From positions 3,471,001-3,535,000 of the forward strand of contig NZ_CP112866.1 of the NCBI RefSeq assembly GCF_026410085.1: a stretch of DNA of 64,000 nucleotides, written 5' to 3'. The notes beneath the pieces were generated by a model. That model ran no database searches and was not told the DNA's origin. It worked only from the letters and a program-made list of their open reading frames with translations. The position numbers were made by a program, and so were the translations under genes. Positions 37,613 through 44,689 of this stretch are shown here, in pieces (within the stretch, counting starts at the first letter, position 1; each line of letters opens with the position of its first letter). This stretch comes from Pseudomonas quebecensis (GTDB lineage Bacteria > Pseudomonadota > Gammaproteobacteria > Pseudomonadales > Pseudomonadaceae).

Positions 37613-39307
37613 CTAGAAGCCCATGCTCAAGTGTTCAGCGATAGGCCCCAACGCCAGTGTCGGCAGGAAAGTCAGGCCGCCCACCAGCAGAATGGTCACG
37701 GTCAACAGGGTCACAAACAGCGGGCCGTGGGTCGGGAAGCTGTTCTGGCCAATCGGTGCGCTCTTCTTCATCGCCAGGCTGCCGGCCAGGGCCAGTACCG
37801 GGAGGATGTAACCGAAGCGGCCGATCAACATGCCCAGGCCCAGCATCAGGTTGTGGAACGGCGTGTTGGCACTCAGGCCGCCGAATGCCGAACCGTTGTT
37901 GGCGCTGGCGGAGGTGTAGGCATAGAGCAACTGGCTGAAACCGTGGGGTCCGGGGTTGCTGATGGCGGAGGCCGGGCCCGGCAGGCTGGCGGCGATGGCA
38001 CCCAGTACCAGCACGCCAACCGGCATCACCAGCAAGGTCACCACCAGCAGTTGTACTTCTTTGGCCTGCAGTTTTTTGCCCAGGTATTCCGGGGTGCGGC
38101 CGATCATCAGGCCGGCGAGGAACACCGCAATCAACACGTTGAGCAACATGCCGTACATGCCGGCACCGACGCCGCCGAAGATCACCTCGCCGACCATCAT
38201 ATTGACCAGCGCCACCATGCCGCTGAGGGGGCTGAGGCTGTCCTGCATGCCGTTGACCGAGCCGTTGGACGCGGCGGTGGTGGTCACCGACCAAAGCACG
38301 GTGCCGGTGGTACCGAAGCGCGCTTCCTTGCCTTCCAGCGGTGCGGTTTGCTCCACCGCCGGGTTGTTCAGGGTCGGGTTGGGCTGGTACTCGGACCACA
38401 GCGAGGTCGCGCCACCGATCAGGAACAGCGCCAGCATGCAGCCGAGGATCGTGCGGCTCTGACGCAGGTCTTTGACGTAGTGACCAAAAGTGAATACCAA
38501 CGCCACCGGAATCAGGATGATCGACGCCACTTCGAACAGGTTGGCCCAGGCAGTCGGGTCTTCAAACGGATGGGCCGAGTTGACGCCGAAGAAACCACCG
38601 CCGTTGGTGCCCAGTTGCTTGATGGCAATCTGGCTGGCCGCCGGGCCCAGGGGGATCACTTGATCCACGCCCTGCATCGTTACGGCATTAACGTAATGGG
38701 CGAAGGTCTGCGGTACGCCCTGCCACACCAGGAACAGCGCCAGCACCAGGCACAGCGGCAACAGGCCATACAGGGTGGCGCGAGTCATATCGACCCAGAA
38801 GTTACCCAGGGTGCGCGCGGATTTGCGGCCGATCCCACGGCAAAGCGCGACCAGCACGGCAAGGCCGGTGGCTGCGCTGACGAAGTTCTGCACGGTCAAG
38901 CCGGCCATCTGACTGAGGTAGCTCAGGGACGCCTCACCGCTGTAGGACTGCCAGTTGGTATTGGTCATGAAACTGACCGCCGTATTGAACGCCAGCGTCC
39001 ATTCCTGGCCCGGCAAATTCTGCGGATTCAGTGGGAGAGCACCTTGGAACAACAGGATCGCGAACAACAGCAAAAAACCCGCAAGGTTGAACGCCAGCAG
39101 GGCCAGCATGTATTTCTGCCAGCTTTGCTCCTGCTGCGCGTCCACGCCCGACAGGCGATAACAGGCTTTTTCGACAGGCCCCAGCACGGGGCTCAGCCAG
39201 GTGCGCTGGCCTTCCATTACCTTGTAGTAGAACCGCCCCAGAAACGGCGCCGGCACCAGCACCACGGCGAAGAAGGCGATGATCAGCCAATAGTCATAAC
39301 TGTGCAT
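37613..39307 (-). CDS. kdpA: Potassium-transporting ATPase KdpA subunit
   Basis: 564-residue K+ channel-like subunit (E. coli 557) with about ten membrane helices and four selectivity-filter-like loops, visible as T-N-T-N-W-Q-S-Y-S-G-E, G-T-N-G-G-G-F-F-G-V-N-S, T-T-A-A-S-N-G-S-V-N and S-A-N-N-G-S-A-F-G-G. Selects K+ with high affinity. Start ATG at 39305-39307, nine bases after the kdpF stop. Confidence 0.97.
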   Translation of the reverse strand: MHSYDYWLIIAFFAVVLVPAPFLGRFYYKVMEGQRTWLSPVLGPVEKACYRLSGVDAQQEQSWQKYMLALLAFNLAGFLLLFAILLFQGALPLNPQNLPGQEWTLAFNTAVSFMTNTNWQSYSGEASLSYLSQMAGLTVQNFVSAATGLAVLVALCRGIGRKSARTLGNFWVDMTRATLYGLLPLCLVLALFLVWQGVPQTFAHYVNAVTMQGVDQVIPLGPAASQIAIKQLGTNGGGFFGVNSAHPFEDPTAWANLFEVASIILIPVALVFTFGHYVKDLRQSRTILGCMLALFLIGGATSLWSEYQPNPTLNNPAVEQTAPLEGKEARFGTTGTVLWSVTTTAASNGSVNGMQDSLSPLSGMVALVNMMVGEVIFGGVGAGMYGMLLNVLIAVFLAGLMIGRTPEYLGKKLQAKEVQLLVVTLLVMPVGVLVLGAIAASLPGPASAISNPGPHGFSQLLYAYTSASANNGSAFGGLSANTPFHNLMLGLGMLIGRFGYILPVLALAGSLAMKKSAPIGQNSFPTHGPLFVTLLTVTILLVGGLTFLPTLALGPIAEHLSMGF

Positions 39308-39316
39308 AGCCTGCTC

Positions 39317-39406
39317 CTAGTTCCGATCCGCGCGTAACAGCGCAACCAGCAGATAAATGAACAGCGCCACGGCCAATAGCAGTGACACCCCGTCCAGAAC
39401 GCTCAT
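39317..39406 (-). CDS. kdpF: Kdp small membrane subunit KdpF
   Basis: 29-residue single-helix peptide: MSVLDGVSLLLAVALFIYLL then V-A-L-L-R-A-D-R-N. Typical length and position for KdpF, which stabilises the KdpABC complex. GGAG is eight bases before the ATG. It is the first gene of the kdpFABC(DE) operon. Confidence 0.93.
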   Translation of the reverse strand: MSVLDGVSLLLAVALFIYLLVALLRADRN

Positions 39407-39544
39407 GGAAGTCTCTCCGTTTAGCGGCGAGTGCCGCGTGTGGGGCAATTGTCGGCAGGAATGGTGTAAAGGAACGAGAGCGAGGGCGTGGGCGGGGCGT
39501 AAAGACGGCGTAAAGAGTGGGTTTATGCGGGTGCTGGGGTGGAC

Positions 39545-39626
39545 GCTATCGGGGTTCAAGCCCCCTCCCACATTTGCCCGGGTACATCCTAGGTCAACCT
39601 GTGGGAGGGGGCTTGCCCCCGATAGC
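39545..39626. repeat. REPIN-like inverted REP pair
   Basis: GCTATCGGGGTTCAAGCCCC continuing CTCCCACA is mirrored by TGTGGGAGGGGGCTTGCCCC continuing CGATAGC, about 27 bases apart. This is the GTGGGAGGGGGCTTGCCCCC class of REP abundant in P. fluorescens. The outer arms also pair, giving a long imperfect cruciform. Confidence 0.85.
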
Positions 39627-39734
39627 GCCGGCCCGGCCACCGCCGCACCTGACTGGTGCAACACCGCAACACTTCAAACGCCAAACCATCCCCCACACGA
39701 CAGTTGCAACGCTTTACGACACGGTTGCGCGCCA

Positions 39735-39750
39735 TGGCATGGCCGCTGCA
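39735..39750 (+). promoter_or_regulatory. Sigma-54-type promoter for the ethanolamine-type permease
   Basis: TGGCATGGCCGCTGCA matches TGGCAC-G-N4-TTGCA at all but two specified positions, with the -24 GG (39736-39737) and -12 GC (39748-39749) at correct spacing. It would start RNA about 30 bases before the permease ATG. Ethanolamine uptake and breakdown in P. aeruginosa is reported to depend on a sigma-54 activator, which fits. The GTTGCAAC palindrome 25 bases upstream is a possible activator site. Confidence 0.6.
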
Positions 39751-39791
39751 ACACCTTGAACCATTCCAACCCGTTCAAGGAGCGCCACACG

Positions 39792-41156
39792 ATGAACACA
39801 CAACTCAAACCCACCTTGGGCACCCTGCATCTCTGGGGCATCGCCGTCGGGCTGGTGATCTCCGGGGAGTACTTCGGCTGGAGCTACGGCTGGGGTGTAG
39901 CCGGAACCCTGGGGTTCCTGGTGACCTCATTGATGGTGGCCGCGATGTACACCTGCTTCATCTTCAGCTTCACCGAGCTGACCACCGCGATTCCCCATGC
40001 CGGCGGGCCGTTTGCCTACAGCCGTCGAGCCTTCGGTGAGAAAGGCGGCCTGATCGCCGGGTTGGCCACCTTGATCGAATTCGTCTTCGCGCCACCCGCC
40101 ATCGCCCTGGCCATCGGCGCCTACCTGAACGTGCAGTTCCCGGCCCTGGACCCGAAACACGCAGCCGTCGGCGCCTACATCGTCTTCATGGGTCTGAACA
40201 TCCTCGGCGTGAAACTCGCCGCCACCTTCGAGTTGGTGGTGTGCGTACTCGCCGTCGCCGAACTGCTGGTGTTCATGGGCGTGGTCGCGCCGGCGTTCAG
40301 CTTCAGTAACTTTGCCCTCAACGGCTGGGCCGGCTCCGACACCTTTGGCGCCCCGGCGATTGCCGGCATGTTCGCGGCAATCCCCTTCGCCATCTGGTTC
40401 TTCCTTGCCATCGAAGGCGCGGCCATGGCCGCCGAGGAAGCGAAAGATCCCAAGCGCACCATTCCAAAAGCCTACATCAGCGGCATCCTGACCCTGGTGA
40501 TCCTGGCTATGGGCGTGATGTTCTTCGCCGGCGGCGTGGGCGACTGGCGCGCCCTGTCGAACATCAACGACCCATTGCCACAAGCCATGAAAACCGTCGT
40601 GGGCGACAGCTCCGGCTGGTTGCACATGCTGGTGTGGATCGGCCTGTTCGGTCTTGTGGCGAGTTTCCACGGCATCATCCTGGGCTACTCGCGCCAGTTC
40701 TTCGCCCTGGCACGCGCCGGTTACCTGCCACCTTTCCTCGCCAAGTTGTCGCGCTTTCAGACACCGCACCGCGCCATCATTGCCGGCGGCGTGGTCGGTA
40801 TCGCCGCCATCTACAGCGACGGCCTGATCAACCTGGGCGGCATGACCCTGACCGCGGCAATGATCACCATGGCCGTATTCGGCGCCATCGTGATGTACAT
40901 CATGAGCATGCTCAGCCTGTTCAAACTGCGTAAGACCGAACCGCTGCTGGAGCGCACGTTCCGCGCACCCGGTTATCCCATCGTGCCGGGCATTGCGCTG
41001 GTACTGGCGGTGGTGTGCCTGGTGGCAATGGCCTGGTTCAATGCCTTGATCGGGCTGATCTTCCTGGGCTTTATGCTCGCCGGCTTCATCTACTTCCAAC
41101 TGACCGCCCAGGACCGCGCCGATGCGCCAGCGGATGCGATGCTGACAGGGCTTTAA
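39792..41156 (+). CDS. APC family permease, ethanolamine permease-like
   Basis: 454-residue inner membrane transporter with about twelve helices of the amino acid-polyamine-organocation superfamily. Helix 1 holds the G-L-V-I-S-G-E-Y-F-G-W-S-Y-G-W segment characteristic of EutP/Eat-type ethanolamine permeases, and F-S-F-T-E-L-T-T-A-I-P-H-A-G-G follows helix 2. ATG at 39792 has AAGGAG nine bases upstream. The usual partners eutB and eutC (ethanolamine ammonia-lyase) are not in the window; DUF2897 and DUF1989 genes follow instead. It could also carry a related amine. Confidence 0.82.
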   Translation: MNTQLKPTLGTLHLWGIAVGLVISGEYFGWSYGWGVAGTLGFLVTSLMVAAMYTCFIFSFTELTTAIPHAGGPFAYSRRAFGEKGGLIAGLATLIEFVFAPPAIALAIGAYLNVQFPALDPKHAAVGAYIVFMGLNILGVKLAATFELVVCVLAVAELLVFMGVVAPAFSFSNFALNGWAGSDTFGAPAIAGMFAAIPFAIWFFLAIEGAAMAAEEAKDPKRTIPKAYISGILTLVILAMGVMFFAGGVGDWRALSNINDPLPQAMKTVVGDSSGWLHMLVWIGLFGLVASFHGIILGYSRQFFALARAGYLPPFLAKLSRFQTPHRAIIAGGVVGIAAIYSDGLINLGGMTLTAAMITMAVFGAIVMYIMSMLSLFKLRKTEPLLERTFRAPGYPIVPGIALVLAVVCLVAMAWFNALIGLIFLGFMLAGFIYFQLTAQDRADAPADAMLTGL

Positions 41157-41222
41157 GGTTTCTGAGGCGGAACAGGCCTACACTGAACTACTCAGAAAGC
41201 CTGTAACTCAAAGCAGTTATTA

Positions 41223-41244
41223 CCGTGGGAAAACTCTCCCACGG
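41223..41244 (+). other. Hairpin in the leader of the DUF2897-type gene
   Basis: CCGTGGGA and TCCCACGG pair perfectly over 8 bp with a six-base loop, ending 23 bases before the next ATG. There is no T-run, so it is more likely a leader structure or transcript-stabilising hairpin than a terminator. Confidence 0.45.
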
Positions 41245-41267
41245 CAATCTGCCTCAAGGAGAGCGTT

Positions 41268-41435
41268 ATGCCGTGGTATGCATGGTTGATTTTAGTGGTG
41301 GCGATCGGGTCGATCGTCGGTGGCCTGATGATGCTGCGCGACAGCGCCAACAAGGTTGAACTCACCGACGAACAACGCAAGCGCGTGGCCGAGCGAAATG
41401 CGCAGGCGGATGCCAAGGATGCGCAGGATCGCTGA
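41268..41435 (+). CDS. Small membrane protein, DUF2897-like
   Basis: 55-residue protein: one N-terminal hydrophobic helix (Y-A-W-L-I-L-V-V-A-I-G-S-I-V-G-G-L) followed by a charged tail (V-E-L-T-D-E-Q-R-K-R-V-A-E-R-N). The pattern fits the small DUF2897 family of gammaproteobacteria; function unknown. AAGGAGAG lies six bases before the ATG, a good ribosome site. Downstream of the permease by 111 bases and convergent with the DUF1989 gene. Confidence 0.75.
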   Translation: MPWYAWLILVVAIGSIVGGLMMLRDSANKVELTDEQRKRVAERNAQADAKDAQDR

Positions 41436-41443
41436 ACCTTGGG

Positions 41444-42292
41444 TTATTCCCAAGCCGCCCTGGCGATCTGCAAACCGTGCTGTCCCTTATAGGCAGCACG
41501 TTCCGGCTGGCTCCAGCCACTCAGCAACTCGTCCTCCAGCTTGTAAACCTCAACCCCCAACGGCCGACACACCGTCAGCGGGTCCTGCGCATCCGGCCCC
41601 CACATCGGCAGCGACAAATCCCCACCCGGACAGGTCGACAGCGCACACAGCAGATCGATCTCGGCAAAGAACTCCAGATAATCGCCCTTCTGCGCCGGAC
41701 AGGCTTTCATGAAGTACATGTCGTCATGATTGAGGCCCGTGCATTGGAAAATATTCAGCACATCGTGCACGTCGAACTCCGTCAGGCCGTGGGGTAAAAC
41801 CGCGCGGGTCAGATTCGAGTGACAGTGGTGGTGGAAGTCTTCGCCGGTGAGCATGCGGTTCACATAGGGGTCGCAGCGCGTACCGAGCAGATCATGCAGG
41901 CGACCGCCGTGCTCGTCGATGCCGTAGTTGGCCAGGCTGTCGTCGGTGATAGTGACCAAGGGCCTTAGAAAGGGCAGGTTCGACCATAGACGGTCGTGAG
42001 TGCTGACATGGGCTCCCTGCAGCTGACGCGTACGCGCCGCCCATAAACGCTCGCGTGGGTCGTTGGCGTTCCATACGTTGAAGTCGCCGACCTGCGGGCC
42101 CACCGGTGTCGTGACACGGAATACATGCCCAGCCGGCACTTTCCACGCCCTCCCCGTACGAATCGGTACCTCGAACTGCTCGATCAACGTACGCTGATCC
42201 TTGTGATCGCGAATACGCGTATAGAACGCCGTATCAACCTGCAATGCTGAGCCTTTACTGACTTGGTAAGCGGCCGGATAGTCTTCGTACAT
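41444..42292 (-). CDS. DUF1989 / urea carboxylase-associated family protein
   Basis: 282-residue protein of the urea-amidolyase-associated type (DUF1989). Motifs: A-G-H-V-F-R-V near residue 50, G-D-F-N-V-W-N-A, the H-H-H-C-H-S-N-L-T cluster and V-L-N-I-F-Q-C-T-G, and a C-rich LCALSTCPGGDLSLPMW tail; the histidines and cysteines suggest a metal site. Such proteins accompany urea or guanidine/carboxyguanidine use and amine transporters. Start at 42292 has GAGG nine bases upstream. Its neighbour is the amine permease on the opposite strand. Reaction unknown here. Confidence 0.8.
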   Translation of the reverse strand: MYEDYPAAYQVSKGSALQVDTAFYTRIRDHKDQRTLIEQFEVPIRTGRAWKVPAGHVFRVTTPVGPQVGDFNVWNANDPRERLWAARTRQLQGAHVSTHDRLWSNLPFLRPLVTITDDSLANYGIDEHGGRLHDLLGTRCDPYVNRMLTGEDFHHHCHSNLTRAVLPHGLTEFDVHDVLNIFQCTGLNHDDMYFMKACPAQKGDYLEFFAEIDLLCALSTCPGGDLSLPMWGPDAQDPLTVCRPLGVEVYKLEDELLSGWSQPERAAYKGQHGLQIARAAWE

Positions 42293-42467
42293 GCTGCAGA
42301 TCCTCAATCAGGGCTAGGTAAACAGCGCCAACACTGGAGCTTCGAATCATTCAAGTACAAGCTAATGACCTCGTCTCCCGCCTGTTTATCAGAGCGTAAT
42401 GGTTGAACCATTTTCACTCCAAACGTAATCAGTATTCGTGCCAACGTCACGGGGTTCAGAAAATAAA

Positions 42468-42490
42468 AAGACCGGTCAATGACCGGTCTT
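42468..42490 (-). terminator. Terminator of comEA-like gene
   Basis: AAGACCGGTC and GACCGGTCTT pair over 10 bp with a three-base loop. On the minus strand the stem is followed by a T-run (A-rich at 42459-42469). It lies just past the leftward gene stop at 42511. Confidence 0.9.
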
Positions 42491-42510
42491 CTAGGCGACT
42501 TTTTACATCC

Positions 42511-42843
42511 TTAATTAATAATAAGCCTGTCGCGATTTTTCTCCAGCAATGCCTTGCCGATACCCTTTACCTCAAGCAACTCATCTACCGCCGTGAACGG
42601 GCCATTACTTTCGCGGTAGGCAATGATCGCCTTGGCCTTGGCGGCACCGATGCCAAACAGGTCACGGCGCAACACCTCGGCGTCCGCGGAGTTCAGGTTG
42701 ACCTTGGTGAACTGTTCGACTTTGTTCATCTGAACGGTGATAGGCGCTGCGGTTTCCGGCTTGATAGACGGGGCTGCGTTGGCGACAGCAGAGAGAGTAG
42801 TTAGCAAGGCGAAGACCAGAGACGACAAGTAAGTGTTATGCAT
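42511..42843 (-). CDS. comEA: ComEA-like helix-hairpin-helix DNA-binding protein
   Basis: 110 residues. Signal peptide 1-23 (A-N-A cleavage), then one ComEA (HhH)2 domain: V-N-L-N-S-A-D-A-E-V-L, G-I-G-A-A-K-A-K-A-I-I-A-Y-R, G-P-F-T-A-V-D-E-L and V-K-G-I-G-K-A-L-L. ComEA pulls incoming DNA across the periplasm in competent bacteria. In pseudomonads it commonly lies next to wbpM at the O-antigen border, as here. Own terminator; monocistronic. Confidence 0.9.
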   Translation of the reverse strand: MHNTYLSSLVFALLTTLSAVANAAPSIKPETAAPITVQMNKVEQFTKVNLNSADAEVLRRDLFGIGAAKAKAIIAYRESNGPFTAVDELLEVKGIGKALLEKNRDRLIIN

Positions 42844-43051
42844 TGGTGACGCTCCATGACATCGTTAATAAGAAAGCAGCTTTTCGAAGCTACCTCTCAA
42901 ATCTAGGCAATTGCATGGATTAGTCAAAAACAGCTAAGTTACAAAACATGAGTTCAATACTTTCAACATTAAGTGATAAACACCCACGCAATGCCTTCTT
43001 ACCCGTTATGAAGAGGGCATTCATTATAGCGGCCAAAAAGCTGTCGGCGGG

Positions 43052-44485
43052 TTAATGTGGTGCTACATTGATACCTTTGGCTTCAAGCTGGCGGGTCAAA
43101 TAGATCACTGCCGCTTTGAGTTGATAAAGTTCTTCACGATCCGAAACCGACAGGTAGCCTTCAGGATTGACCACCACGGCATCCGGGTTAGTCTTTTGAA
43201 CATCTTGAGCCAAGTTACCGGTCTCATTACTGGTTATCTTCTGCCGCTTCTCTGTTACGACGCCTTTTGCGTCGGTTTCTTTCCACACAATGTAGCGGTC
43301 AGACACATAAATTTTGTTGGCTAGCACACGCTGCATGCTTTTGGCATAATCGACCTCACCATGCACCTCTTGCAACTTGCTATCGGTCGGGGTCATGACA
43401 CGGCCCACCTGCACATCGCCTACAAAGTAACCGGAATAGTTGCTCTTGCCGCCAATTGCGTTGGCGTAAACGCCATAGTTGGCGTCGTTTCGTCCATCTA
43501 CGATCGCACGGTAGCCAATAGCTTGTTTACCATCGGTTGCGAGCACTGTCGAGCTGGCACCGCGTACGTCATCGGAGCCGCTCACTGCATTACTCACTCG
43601 CGCATCGATAGCGGTCACGCGCGCGGAGCCTGTTGACGCAGCGTTCGGCTCAATGCGTGACTCGCTAGCCACGAGCGGCGCGTTGCGTGAACCACCCCCT
43701 GAGACCAAGTCAGACGTGACGACGCCCATTGCGCCGTTAGCGCGCTCGAAAGCGTTTGATACTGGCGAGTTGTTTGTCGCGTCAGTGAGCGAGTCAACCG
43801 CTTTGGCTGCGTTGGCTGCCGAGAATGCCCTTAGTGCAGAGTCTCGCCCTCTGGAGTCGGCCAAGATCGAATAGCCCCAATCTCCCGACTTTTTCAGGCC
43901 GGCAACTGACGCATTATCAATGCCCACCGCGCCTTTCGCATAACCCAGCACGCCATAACCAGGCCCGGCGCCGTTCAAGCGCTCACCATAAACGCCGGAG
44001 CCGTCAGTTGATTCATTTTTGCCATAAACACCATGACCATCGCCGGTCAGGATTTTGTAACCGGTGACACCGCTGCCGGTACCTGTTCCACGCATCAGCC
44101 CGTAAACGCCTGACCCGTCACCATTCTCCCAACGAGTCCCGATTACCCCATTACCCGGGCCGGCAGCACGTCGATTGCCGACAATCGCATCCGCCATAGT
44201 CGTCCTGGTGGTGGCACCGCCTATGGCACCACCGCCCGCCCCACCGTCACCCTCGTCCAACGCATGAAAACCGTAGCCGGATGCAAGCGGGCCAATTGCA
44301 TTGTGGTAAGCAAACACGGCATCAGATACGCCGTGCGTATCCTTGACCACGCGCAAAGAACTTGGCTTGTCCACCGAGTCATCAGTGACGATATTTACAT
44401 GGTGGGCGGTAACTTCCGGGATAGGGTCGGCAATTACAACGCACGGAACGGCGCTCAACAGCAACGCCACGGCCCAATTACTCAT
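43052..44485 (-). CDS. Secreted repeat protein with tail-fibre-like C-terminal chaperone domain
   Basis: 477 residues, not a named gene. Signal peptide 1-19 (V-I-A cleavage). Residues 110-185 carry at least six G-x-G-V-x-G repeats (G-D-G-S-G-V-Y-G, G-D-G-H-G-V-Y-G, G-Y-G-V-L-G), as in trimeric beta-helical tail fibres. The C-terminus from about 364 resembles the S74 intramolecular chaperone: an initial T-D-S-K-L-Q, A-Q-D-V-Q-K-T-N-P-D-A-V, G-Y-L-S-V and a final helical L-K-A-A-V-I-Y-L-T-R-Q-L. The S74 catalytic Ser and Lys positions look like Thr and Gln, so self-cleavage is doubtful. ATG at 44485 has AAGGA eight bases upstream. No phage genes are near. Confidence 0.7.
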   Translation of the reverse strand: MSNWAVALLLSAVPCVVIADPIPEVTAHHVNIVTDDSVDKPSSLRVVKDTHGVSDAVFAYHNAIGPLASGYGFHALDEGDGGAGGGAIGGATTRTTMADAIVGNRRAAGPGNGVIGTRWENGDGSGVYGLMRGTGTGSGVTGYKILTGDGHGVYGKNESTDGSGVYGERLNGAGPGYGVLGYAKGAVGIDNASVAGLKKSGDWGYSILADSRGRDSALRAFSAANAAKAVDSLTDATNNSPVSNAFERANGAMGVVTSDLVSGGGSRNAPLVASESRIEPNAASTGSARVTAIDARVSNAVSGSDDVRGASSTVLATDGKQAIGYRAIVDGRNDANYGVYANAIGGKSNYSGYFVGDVQVGRVMTPTDSKLQEVHGEVDYAKSMQRVLANKIYVSDRYIVWKETDAKGVVTEKRQKITSNETGNLAQDVQKTNPDAVVVNPEGYLSVSDREELYQLKAAVIYLTRQLEAKGINVAPH

Positions 44486-44616
44486 CAAAATTTTCCTTTA
44501 AAGTCAATTGTTCAATCATACTAAACGCGATTGCCAAGGATTTTCAGGCCGACACTTTTCATGAGTTTCGGCTAAATACCAGAGAAAAGCCGCTACATCA
44601 CTCAGCGCTCATGATG

Positions 44617-44650
44617 TAAAAAAAGGCCGATCTATGTCGGCCTTGTTTTT
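44617..44650. terminator. Terminator after wbpM
   Basis: AAGGCCGA and TCGGCCTT pair with a six-base loop, with T-runs on both outgoing strands. It separates wbpM from the secreted repeat protein gene and ends the O-antigen operon. Confidence 0.88.
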
Positions 44651-44689
44651 CCACAACGTTTTAGTATGAGAGGCTTAGCGCAATTGTGC

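Larger units (their letters stand above)
39407..39791. other. Divergent regulatory region between kdpF and the amine permease
   Basis: 385 bases without a gene. It must hold the leftward kdp promoter (KdpE site not recognised by eye), a REP pair (39545-39626), a GTTGCAAC palindrome (39703-39710) and a sigma-54-like promoter (39735-39750) for the rightward permease. The REP pair in the middle may insulate the two divergent promoters. Confidence 0.6.

Noticed and set aside
35534..39337. Two very long plus-strand open frames (608 and 654 codons) opposite kdpB and kdpA
   Set aside because: They are antisense shadows caused by G/C third-position bias. The minus-strand proteins match KdpB and KdpA along their whole length, and the shadows are rich in H, R, Q and G with no domain.
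39541..39640. Insertion sequence suggested by inverted repeats near kdpF
   Set aside because: The inverted repeats are REP palindromes about 27 bases apart with no transposase frame between them.
39927..41099. 390-codon minus-strand frame opposite the amine permease
   Set aside because: It is histidine, glutamine and glycine rich with no helices; it mirrors the permease coding strand.
43052..44485. Prophage remnant suggested by the tail-fibre-like protein
   Set aside because: No integrase, capsid, tail or lysis genes nearby, and the protein has its own signal peptide and is followed by host genes. Kept as a chromosomal surface-protein candidate.
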